NCBI GenBank assembly: GCA_045110315.1
Contig: JBGCFY010000197.1
Location: 1-15,928 of the forward strand
DNA: 15,928 nt
Reading direction: 5' to 3'
From: CALFBG01 sp045110315
GTDB taxonomy: Bacteria; Bacteroidota; Bacteroidia; Chitinophagales; Saprospiraceae
Both the position numbers and the translations under genes were made by a program. Positions within the stretch are counted from its first letter, which is position 1; every line of letters starts with the position of its first letter. The notes under the pieces were generated by a model, which worked only from the letters and a program-made list of their open reading frames with translations, was not told the origin of the DNA and did not search any database. This document shows, piece by piece, positions 7,131 to 14,400 of the stretch.

Positions 7131-7190
7131 CGAGGAACTTAACATTAGTCACTTTTTATTTTAGAAGTTGATTTAAATAAATTCATCTTT

Positions 7191-7901
7191 ATGAAAATTG
7201 CAATTCTTGGGTACGGAAAAATGGGTAAAGTAATTGAAGGACTGGCCTTAGCTGCTGGGCACGAGGTTGTTTTAAAAGTTAATACTGCAGATCAGTGGGA
7301 AGCCACACAATTAGCAGCCGCAGACGTTGCCATTGAGTTTAGCCAACCAGTAGCAGTCTTTCAAAACCTACTGCGCTGTTTCGAGGCGGGTGTTCCGGTT
7401 GTTTCTGGTACGACGGGCTGGTTGGATCAATTTGCGGACGCACAGCGGATCTGCCAAGAAAAAAAGGGTGGTTTTTTCTACGCGTCTAATTTCAGTATTG
7501 GTGTCAATTTGTTTTTTGCAGTCAATCGCTACCTTGCACAACTGATGAATCCCCAAACGCAGTATGATCCGAGTATGACAGAAATTCATCATACCCAGAA
7601 ATTAGATGCTCCGAGCGGAACGGCGATTACACTCGCTCAAGGCATACTTTCCAACTTAGATCGTAAAACCAACTGGATTAACCAAGCCACTGATCAAAGT
7701 GATAGCTTAGGTATTGTATCCGAAAGAATTGATGAAGTCCCTGGTACCCACCACATTATCTACCAATCCAAAGAAGACCAGCTAGAATTGAAGCATACGG
7801 CGCATTCTCGCGAAGGATTTGCCAAAGGAGCATTGCTCGCGGCGGCGTGGATGGTTGATAAGCAAGGTTGTTACGACATGAAGGATTTACTCGGTTTATA
7901 G
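7191..7901 (+). CDS. dapB: 4-hydroxy-tetrahydrodipicolinate reductase
   Basis: DapB reduces the dehydrated product of DapA with NAD(P)H in the diaminopimelate/lysine pathway, supplying peptidoglycan crosslinks and lysine. The N-terminal Rossmann domain has GYGKMG (7-12) instead of the classical GxxGxxG with a following acidic dipeptide. The nucleotide-domain motif SGTTGW (72-77) and the hinge NFSIGVN (100-106) are present. The family signature EIHHTQKLDAPSGTA (131-145) carries the catalytic His and Lys137. The C-terminal VPGTHHI (183-189) and SREGFAKGALLAA (206-218) complete the match. At 236 residues it is shorter than the ~270 of enterobacterial DapB, as usual in Bacteroidota. It stands alone, behind a structured leader, and converges on the minus-strand gene with 45 bases between their stop codons and no obvious terminator. 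Confidence 0.94.
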   Translation: MKIAILGYGKMGKVIEGLALAAGHEVVLKVNTADQWEATQLAAADVAIEFSQPVAVFQNLLRCFEAGVPVVSGTTGWLDQFADAQRICQEKKGGFFYASNFSIGVNLFFAVNRYLAQLMNPQTQYDPSMTEIHHTQKLDAPSGTAITLAQGILSNLDRKTNWINQATDQSDSLGIVSERIDEVPGTHHIIYQSKEDQLELKHTAHSREGFAKGALLAAAWMVDKQGCYDMKDLLGL

Positions 7902-7946
7902 GAAACCCTCTTTGCTGAAAGCTTGACTTGAAGTTGTTTTATTGGA

Positions 7947-9509
7947 TTAGCGAGAGCGATGAAATTTATTATCAAGGGAATCGAGTACCAATTCCCAGAG
8001 CGTTTCGTAAGGTACAATCTCTACCTCATTGGATTGTTTGGCGACTTCGATTGGAACGGATTCTAATTTTCGGCGCAACTGCTTCGTTTTACGCATTACC
8101 GCTTCTTTGTGAAAGTCTGACTTAGGAATAATCAGTAACATTTTGATAAAACAGTTACTTCTAAACGTATCATCTTTTCTCAGGTAACGATAGCAATAAG
8201 CTTGTAAAGCCTCTACCCGATCGAGTACTTCGCCGTACTTCTTTTGAGAAAGCAGGAATAGCACTTGAATGATGAGAATGGTAATGTTCAATCCCCGTTT
8301 ATCTTTAGAAAACTCAGGGAGATCGTTCATGAATTTAGAAATTCTAAACTTCCCTTTCAGTTCCATGTCTGGCGAAAGCTCAGGATCAATTTTACCCAAT
8401 TCAATGAAATAATGTACGTAGGCTTCGTAGATTTTCCAGTTTTCACGAAGATTTTGGTGTAAGTTTTTAAACTTTTTGTGATTGCTCGCTCTACAAAAAA
8501 TTTGATACCCTTTTTGAAAATCTCCTCTGTAAAAACAAAGAATCAAATAGTAGCTCATGGTAGAAAACCAGTTTCTATTTCCTTCTGGTACTAAACCTAA
8601 GCATCTTTTCGCTGCCTCCTCCCCTTTCTCGTATTGCTTTAATTGAATGTAACAAGATAACTCAATGAAGAGAAAGGTAAAACTAGCGACTTCAGGAAAA
8701 TTCTTTTTCTTATCAAAAAAATCTACAGCTTCTCGGCAGACTTCTAATGTTCGTTCATAATCGTTGACGATTTGATACCGTAGCACAAAAACTCTAAACG
8801 CCTGTAAGTACAAATTATAAGAGTAAAATTGCTTCGTATATTTTCTGAGTTCTTCGGAGTAACTAATGGCAAGGCTTTCTAACTCTAATTTAGTAGCCCG
8901 AGAATTCATAAAGTGCATCGCCATTTCTTGAAAATATTCCTCTGCTTTCATCTCTGCATTTAGAATCTTAGTGTATTTATTTAAAAGGTTATTGTAATCA
9001 TCATATTTTTTTCTATTCAGGTCGGTAAGACTATAGTGCATCCGTAATTGCTTCAGCAATACTACTGCAATATCAACAAAGTCAAAATGTAAGGCTTGTT
9101 TTAAGGTTTTCTCCGCTAAGGATATCGCATTTCGTCGAGCCGATTGAGCTAACAAGATTTTGATGGCAGCAAAATTCTTGTAACACATGAAATAAGCTTT
9201 TTTAAAAGCATTAAAAGAAGGTTGATTGGTATCAATAAAGAAAATCGTATTTAGGAGCCTAGTTTGTAAGCGATACTTCAGTTTTTTATAATTAATGTTG
9301 CGCGCATTAGAATCATAAAACAAGGCTGCAGCTTCATCGTCCGTAGTCACTTCGCCATTATGTAGACTTTCATAAAATTGATTTAGCTTGTCATTTCTAC
9401 CGTTTTGTCTTCCTACTAAAGAAATATTCTTCACTTTATGCAGACTAATAAGGTTAACCAATTCTTGTAAATTTTCCATAATTGCGTAAATTTTGTACCT
9501 AATTTTCAC
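7947..9509 (-). CDS. Alpha-helical, TPR-like repeat protein of unknown function
   Basis: I do not recognise a named family. The 520-residue product is almost entirely helix-forming, with no signal peptide or membrane segment, so it should be cytoplasmic. The N-terminal third has an acidic segment followed by a motif around TTDDEAAALFYDS (55-67) and a basic stretch YKKLKYRLQTRLLNTIFFID (74-93). This pattern resembles a family I associate with multiple paralogues in Saprospiraceae and relatives, though I cannot verify it. From about residue 130 the sequence has TPR-like helix pairs, clearest near 280-345 (paired Tyr/Leu/Ala-rich helices ending in EKGEEAAKRCL and FQKGYQIF). No DNA-binding or catalytic motif is seen. 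The first in-frame ATG is at 9509, but Met11 (ATG at 9479) begins a more natural N-terminus (MENLQELV) and may be the real start. It diverges from the small ORF at 9783. Confidence 0.8.
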   Translation of the reverse strand: MKIRYKIYAIMENLQELVNLISLHKVKNISLVGRQNGRNDKLNQFYESLHNGEVTTDDEAAALFYDSNARNINYKKLKYRLQTRLLNTIFFIDTNQPSFNAFKKAYFMCYKNFAAIKILLAQSARRNAISLAEKTLKQALHFDFVDIAVVLLKQLRMHYSLTDLNRKKYDDYNNLLNKYTKILNAEMKAEEYFQEMAMHFMNSRATKLELESLAISYSEELRKYTKQFYSYNLYLQAFRVFVLRYQIVNDYERTLEVCREAVDFFDKKKNFPEVASFTFLFIELSCYIQLKQYEKGEEAAKRCLGLVPEGNRNWFSTMSYYLILCFYRGDFQKGYQIFCRASNHKKFKNLHQNLRENWKIYEAYVHYFIELGKIDPELSPDMELKGKFRISKFMNDLPEFSKDKRGLNITILIIQVLFLLSQKKYGEVLDRVEALQAYCYRYLRKDDTFRSNCFIKMLLIIPKSDFHKEAVMRKTKQLRRKLESVPIEVAKQSNEVEIVPYETLWELVLDSLDNKFHRSR

Positions 9510-9782
9510 ACACGATATGCGTTTATTTCATTATTTTTAAAAAAAACCATGAATTTTGTATGTTATTTTGCAAAATAAAACATCAAAAGCAACACAAAAA
9601 TGTATTAAAACAAAGTAATTTAACAACACATAATTACCTGATTATCAAATATTTATAAAATATAACACCCTAATACTACAATATAATGACCATTCCAATA
9701 TACAAAAATTAGTTAATGCTAGGTTCTATTTTCTACCGTAAATTTATATTATCAGAATTTAAAAAATGAAAAAAGAAGAGAT
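9510..9782. other. Very AT-rich divergent promoter region
   Basis: Between the helical-repeat gene (-) and the small ORF (+) lie 273 bases that are strikingly AT-rich even for this window. The main feature is the perfect palindrome at 9563-9578. A six-codon ORF (9766-9786) overlaps the start of the small ORF and is not credible as a gene. I found no clear plus-strand promoter. Confidence 0.6.
9563..9578. promoter_or_regulatory. Perfect 16-bp palindrome; possible symmetric -7 element or operator
   Basis: TTATTTTGCAAAATAA is its own reverse complement. Each half (TTATTTTG) matches the Bacteroidota -7 element TAnnTTTG at 7 of 8 positions, so the site could start transcription in both directions or bind a dimeric regulator. 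On the minus strand a TTTTG lies 16 bases upstream of the half-site and could serve as -33 for the helical-repeat gene. On the plus strand no TTG is seen at the right distance. Confidence 0.4.
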
Positions 9783-9923
9783 ATGATTGCAGTAATTATT
9801 TCCTTGTTTATGAGCCTCGGCATAATTAGCTCCCCTGGTGAAATTAATGATCAGGTAATTCTTCAAAATCAAGAAGTACTAATAGAGAACAATATAGTGA
9901 TCACTGACACTGAAGCACTTTAA
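9783..9923 (+). CDS. Small ORF, 46 residues, hydrophobic N-terminus
   Basis: ATG at 9783 opens a 46-codon frame ending in TAA at 9921-9923. The first ~16 residues (MIAVIISLFMSLGIIS) form a hydrophobic segment like a short signal or membrane anchor. The rest is polar and acidic with many Asn/Gln/Glu/Ile and ends in DTEAL. Purine-rich AAAAGAAGAGAT precedes the start. A strong terminator (9959-9994) follows 35 bases after the stop, which supports a real short transcript. It has no recognisable family, and so small an ORF could be chance. It is divergent from the 520-residue helical-repeat gene. If expressed it would be a small membrane or secreted peptide; no role can be assigned. Confidence 0.5.
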   Translation: MIAVIISLFMSLGIISSPGEINDQVILQNQEVLIENNIVITDTEAL

Positions 9924-9958
9924 AGAATATACGTTAGTTAAATAACACGCTCGTTTTT

Positions 9959-9994
9959 GGGTACTGGGAGCGCTTGCTCCTAGTTTCCCTTTTT
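9959..9994 (+). terminator. Intrinsic terminator after the small ORF
   Basis: ACTGGGAGC (9963-9971) pairs with GCTCCTAGT (9976-9984), including one G-T wobble, around a GCTT loop. GGG (9959-9961) and CCC (9987-9989) can extend the helix across small internal bases, and five T (9990-9994) follow. It is GC-rich in AT-rich surroundings and lies 35 bases past the small ORF stop. Confidence 0.85.
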
Positions 9995-10133
9995 AAAAGA
10001 GACATTACACCCGTATTTATTATTTAACTTAACAAAGAAATAACTAGAGGGAGGTTTTACCAAACTTTGGTTATACAGAGCGGAAACATTTTTGAATAGC
10101 AGCAATATTTTTATTGTTGCTATTCCTTTTTTT
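9995..10133 (+). ncRNA. Candidate small RNA ending at a strong terminator
   Basis: Between two plus-strand terminators (9959-9994 and 10094-10133) there is no ATG-started ORF. The second terminator has an excellent stem and T-run but no gene upstream except through the first one. Either it is a backup terminator for the small-ORF transcript or it ends a separate RNA of roughly 100-140 bases. The interval includes a compact dyad ACCAAACTTTGGT (10059-10071). No RNA family is recognised and no promoter is identified, so the 5' end is a guess. Confidence 0.3.
10094..10133 (+). terminator. Strong plus-strand intrinsic terminator with no gene directly upstream
   Basis: GAATAGCAGCAATA (10094-10107) pairs with TATTGTTGCTATTC (10112-10125) over 14 bp with a single G-T wobble around a TTTT loop. 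It is followed by C and seven T (10127-10133). The polarity is plus-strand only: the minus-strand flank is A-rich, so it does not serve the PqiA-family gene that ends at 10179. Confidence 0.88.
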
Positions 10134-10178
10134 AGACAATTCTTTCTAATACTATCATTCGCTTTAGCTAATTTATTT

Positions 10179-10709
10179 TCATTCGGTACTTTCTAAGATT
10201 TCCGACTTCGAATCCTCTCCTCCTATCCCTAATGCTAACAATTGAATGCCCAACAAAGAAATAAGACAATAAGCTAAGAAATAATAAAACCCAACCTGCA
10301 AAGTTGCTTCGATGTGTTCGTCCGTACGACTCGCCAAAAAAGCCAAGAGCACGCCAACAATAAAAACATCCGCCATCGACCATTTACCAATCACTCCAAC
10401 AAATTTATATACTTGCTTTCGATAAGGCAATTTTTTGAAAAATAAAACCAGCAACAAGAGCATTGCTTTTAGAATAGGTACCAATACACTAAATAATAAA
10501 ATCAAACTTGCCACCAAGCGATTATCCTGCTCGTACAAGGTTCTAATCGTCCCCATAATACTCTGCGTCGTTTCCTGCAATTCAATCCTTCCTAGCAACG
10601 GTACTTTTGCCCCAACTTTTATCGTCAACATATCCGCAGTAAGCCCTGGATATAAACAAACCAAAGAAGCAATAATCAAAACGAGCGCTAACATATTTCT
10701 TGGTGTCAT
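10179..10709 (-). CDS. PqiA-family (paraquat-inducible protein A) membrane protein
   Basis: The 176-residue protein matches one PqiA domain. PqiA/LetA-like inner-membrane proteins work with MCE-domain proteins (PqiB/LetB) in lipid transport between membranes in Proteobacteria. About four membrane segments are visible (6-24, 65-92, 112-128, 138-162). The family hallmark GKWSMADVFIVGVLLAFLA (108-126) is clear. The zinc-ribbon Cys pairs of full-length PqiA are absent, and only one of the usual two domains is present, as in many short Bacteroidota homologues. No MCE-domain gene lies beside it, so its partner is unknown. The C-terminal tail is short, polar and acidic. It appears to be a single-gene unit. 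Confidence 0.85.
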   Translation of the reverse strand: MTPRNMLALVLIIASLVCLYPGLTADMLTIKVGAKVPLLGRIELQETTQSIMGTIRTLYEQDNRLVASLILLFSVLVPILKAMLLLLVLFFKKLPYRKQVYKFVGVIGKWSMADVFIVGVLLAFLASRTDEHIEATLQVGFYYFLAYCLISLLGIQLLALGIGGEDSKSEILESTE

Positions 10710-10823
10710 AACTACTATTGAGAAAAATAAACAAATAAAGTGCCACCAAAATTAATTATTTTTTGAGCAATCGTATCTCCTAATCGGAAATTCAACGACA
10801 ATAATCGAATAAAGTGGCTTTAC

Positions 10824-10845
10824 TCCTTTAGAAAGGATAAGTTTG
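10824..10845 (+). promoter_or_regulatory. Consensus -7 element with an adjoining dyad, before the 141-residue gene
   Basis: TAAGTTTG (10838-10845) is an exact TAnnTTTG match 51 bases before the ATG at 10896. Directly upstream, TCCTTT-AG-AAAGGA (10824-10837) is a perfect 6-bp-arm dyad that would lie in the promoter spacer, where an operator could sit. No TTG is seen at the -33 distance, so promoter identity is unproven. Confidence 0.4.
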
Positions 10846-10895
10846 AGATTCAAAATATATAAGTAAGTACACCAAATTACATCAATTTATACGCC

Positions 10896-11321
10896 ATGAT
10901 AGATAAATTTAAAAAGAGTTTTCAACAAGCCGGTGATTTTATTAAAGATCAAGCGAATACGATTAGCGATTCTGCCAAAGAAAAAACCTACCAAGTCATC
11001 GACGACTGGATGGAAGTCTTCCCTGAATTAGAAACCTATGGATGGGAAACGACTAGCTTCGGTGTAAACCTGGCATTGAGTCCTTCCTTGGAAGTAGAAC
11101 TAAGAGGCAATCGAGAAGACTTCACCCTCGAAAAAGTAAATTTCCTGGTAGAAAGAACGAGCGATCAGCGAATCCTCAACTCGATTTTCAAATCGGTGCA
11201 GACGACACTACAAATGCACAAAAAGATCAAATCAAATCAATATGAATACGTCTTCTTGCTAATTAACGTCAAGATTCCACCAGAAGTAAAAGTGGTACTA
11301 GGAGAACGAAAATTGTATTGA
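10896..11321 (+). CDS. Conserved-looking hypothetical protein, 141 residues
   Basis: I do not recognise a named family. The N-terminal ~38 residues form a charged amphipathic helix region (FKKSFQQAGDFIKDQANTI, then SAKEKTYQVIDDW), without signal peptide or membrane segment. The remainder alternates likely beta strands (VNLALSPSLEVELRG near 57-71; YVFLLINVKIPPEVKVVLGE near 118-137) with a central helix (RILNSIFKSVQTTLQMHKKI, 92-111). It reads as a compact alpha/beta cytoplasmic protein. Base composition and codon use resemble the neighbours. It has its own promoter candidate and a strong terminator, so it is a monocistronic unit convergent with the giant adhesin gene. Confidence 0.8.
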   Translation: MIDKFKKSFQQAGDFIKDQANTISDSAKEKTYQVIDDWMEVFPELETYGWETTSFGVNLALSPSLEVELRGNREDFTLEKVNFLVERTSDQRILNSIFKSVQTTLQMHKKIKSNQYEYVFLLINVKIPPEVKVVLGERKLY

Positions 11322-11354
11322 TAGCTAATTCTTAGCCAAGAAAATTGTTCAAAC

Positions 11355-11393
11355 AAAAAACCGAACTTTCGTCAGACGAAAATTCGGTTTTTT
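11355..11393. terminator. Bidirectional intrinsic terminator between convergent genes
   Basis: AAAAAACCGAA (11355-11365) and TTTCGT (11367-11372) pair with ACGAAA (11376-11381) and TTCGGTTTTTT (11383-11393) across one C-A mismatch, around a CAG loop. A-run and T-run flank the GC core, so the hairpin can end both the 141-residue gene (+) and the adhesin gene (-), whose stop lies 26 bases away. Confidence 0.93.
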
Positions 11394-11418
11394 AGTATTT
11401 AATTAGTTCCTCCGTACA

Positions 11419-14400
11419 CTAGCGATAAAGCTCTAAATAACCGGAGAAGACTCTCGTATCCTGTGGATCATTCAATTGCAGCAAGTAATAATACGTTCCA
11501 TCGGGTAAATCTTTATTCCCATCCCAAGTTCCTCGCCAATCGTTTTTATAGCCTACTTTTTGGTAAACCCGATTTCCCCAACGATTATAAATTTCCAATT
11601 CACTATTCGGAAAGTCTTCAATTCCAGAGATGAAGAAAACATCATTGACACCGTCTCGATTTGGGGACACTGCGGTAAAGATCACAATATCCGCACATTC
11701 TAGCCAGACATAAACCGTTGCTGTATCACATCCATTAGCATTACAAATGGCATACGTAAAATAGTCCTCTCGCTCACAATATTCGTCACTTGCATTATAC
11801 GTGATGGTACAATCAGGATTAAATCCATTCGCACTACCCGGTATTCCTAAGGTTCCATATAAAGGTTCATTAACGATGTAGAAAGTATCTAAGCCGCCTA
11901 AAGTAACATCATTCGCTTTCACGTTGATAACGACCGGTTCACCAATCAGCGTCGTATCATAGTCATCGTTCGCTATCGGCGGAAGCAGGTATTCAATCAC
12001 CGAGATACAGAAGTAGGTCGTATCGCATTCCCCGAGATCATCGCACATCACAATGCAGGCCGAATCCTGCCCGAGGGCTTGCCCGGTATAGAAGACACAG
12101 AGCGAATCCTGACTGAGATAAAAGTCAACCTCTCCATCTGATTCTTCTTCGCAAATATTTTCAAAGAAAACAATATTTCCTTGTAATTCCGTCGTATCAG
12201 GACAGTAAACCACCTCTGAATTAATAAAGATCGTATCACAGACAACATCCGTCATGATTAGGGAAGTATCTGGTATTACTTCGATAATTACAAAAGTAGT
12301 ATCACAAATTCCAAAGGTATCGCAAGCTACAATACAGGCAGTATCAAAACCAACAAGTACTCCCGTAAATACGACACAACTGGTATCTTCTAAAATCTCA
12401 ATTTCTACATTATCTAGCGCACAGTAATTGTAAAGTGTATCAATCTCACCCATCAACTCTAAGTCATTGAAACAAACCGTATCCATTTCTTCTTCCAAAA
12501 TCGTAATGTAAATCGTATCTGGATTCACACAAACCACACTCGTCATTAAAGTATCCGAACAACCCGTAGTATTCGTAATGATGACTTCATTATCGCCCAG
12601 AGGAAGCTCCAAACCATAATTAGTCGCCAACAAAGCAGAATTATATTGGAATTCAAAAATTGCTTGAGTGGTTAAATCTCTCACAAATAAGGTTCCGTAA
12701 AGCGAGCCAGAAGCACCACCCGTAATAAACGAACCTACCGCAGAAATTGACCATTCTCCCATTGGGTCCCAAATATTCATGGAGTCTACCAAATCACTTG
12801 GTGTAATAAAAGTACCAGAAGAGAACATATTTCCATCAACCGTCCAACCGTTTACTTCGAAAGGTCCAACAGAATTCACTAAATCAATGTACTGGTAACT
12901 TCCCGTGGTATCAAAACTACAACCAGGGAAAATCCCCATATACGGTGCACCATTAACGGTAATATTAAAATTCAGTAAATCGTCAAGTGGTAAGTTCAAA
13001 CAAAGGTTGGTCAAACCACTACAATCTTGTGTTTCTAGCGTCAAAGAATCTTGTGCGTTAAAGAAATCACATTCATGGTCTGGACAAACTGGAACGGTGA
13101 TACTGCTTTCGCTAATCACACAACCATTCGCATCGGTAACGGTCAAGCTGAAATCTCCCGTAGCCAAGCTATCTCTATCTTCCTCGTCAGTCGTACCGAC
13201 AATATCTTCCCAGTCAAAGTTAAAGGCAGACGTACCACCATTGACCGTAACATCAATTGTTCCTAAAGTATCACAAGCAGGTTGAACCGCAAAATGTAAA
13301 TCTAAGGCTTCTGGTGCTTCAATGGTAAAACAAATACCGCCACCTACGCAGTCATTCGCATCTGTAATAATCATGCAATAATCGCCCGTTGGTAATGCTC
13401 CGTTGATAAAATTAGTAATGCCATCGGTAATCACGGTATCTGCGGGTGCGACAAAAGTAGGATCAAAGTTAATCGTAAACTCAATTCCTCCATTTGCTGC
13501 GCCAAAACAATTAATATTGATCACACTATCTAGTACAACTGTACCTTCTGCAACGTTATCTGTCACCACAAATAAGAAGGGTAAAGCACACATACTAGCA
13601 TCGTTGTCTGTAATGGTTACCATGTGAATGCCCGCAGCTAAGTCCGAACGACTTTGTGTCGTAATGCCATCCGCCCATAAGTATGTATAATTGCCACTGC
13701 CGTTGCTTACATTAAGCGTTGCTATACCATTACTTGTATTACAGTCTGGCTTCGTAGTGATATCCGCAGTTGCGACTAAAGGATTCTCCGATAGTACTTC
13801 CACCAAAATCGCATTAGCACAGTCTGGTGTATTGGGATCTGTCACCGTAACAAAATACGATCCGGCTGGTAAATCTACTCTCGTATCCGATTCAATGTTA
13901 TCTTCCCATAAGTAAGTCAAGGTCGCTGGTAAAAGTGTTGCCGTACCATCTGCCGCTTGACAAGTTGCAGGCGTCGTGACTACCGTTGCTGTTGGTCCAT
14001 CAGAATTGACAACTACCACCGGAACTTCTAAAGTACAATTCGTAATCCCTGGTTCTGAAACGGAAACCGTATATCCACCAAAAGGTAAATTCACTCTGGT
14101 ATTTCCATCACCGATACTCGTTCCGATATCTGGAGACCAAGTATATTCGTAAGCCGAAACATCTTCGACGAGGTTAATCGTAATCATACCGTCCTCATTT
14201 CCACAAGTAGACTCTACCATGACAACACTGTTTAACGTCGGAGTTGTACAAGGACAAACTTCAATCGACGTTTGATTCGCATAGCTACAATCGTTAGCAT
14301 CTAAAACGGTAAAATCATACGTACCCGCTGGTAAATCCATTCGATTCACCGGATCATTTATGCCATTAATATCTGACCAATCTACGCTATAAGGTGCTGT

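Larger units (their letters stand above)
6878..7190. other. Terminator and long dapB leader region
   Basis: This 313-base gap starts with the terminator at 6941-6977. The remaining ~210 bases before dapB contain several short dyads: CCGC/GCGG near 7012-7024, CGTAG/CTACG (7057-7061 with 7072-7076), and the overlapping pair described at 7094-7130. A degenerate T-arm-like sequence at 7058-7075 does not fold into a tRNA. I see no clear lysine riboswitch signature and no convincing promoter element. Confidence 0.55.

Noticed and set aside
6984..7145. 53-codon ORF on the minus strand across the dapB leader
   Set aside because: No recognisable motif, it lies in a region of short dyads, and it ends next to a terminator of the other strand. 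No support beyond being open.
9766..9786. Six-codon ORF overlapping the start of the small ORF
   Set aside because: Too short to judge; the AAAGAAGAG stretch is better read as purine-rich leader.
9933..10133. Insertion sequence remnant or MITE around the inverted repeat
   Set aside because: No transposase fragment and no target-site duplication are visible; the arms are AT-rich and short, so an RNA fold is equally likely.
12905..13285. 126-codon plus-strand ORF antisense to the adhesin gene
   Set aside because: It runs opposite the SprB repeats, and its low-complexity Ser/Thr/Val/Lys make-up is what the reverse complement of this repetitive coding sequence produces.
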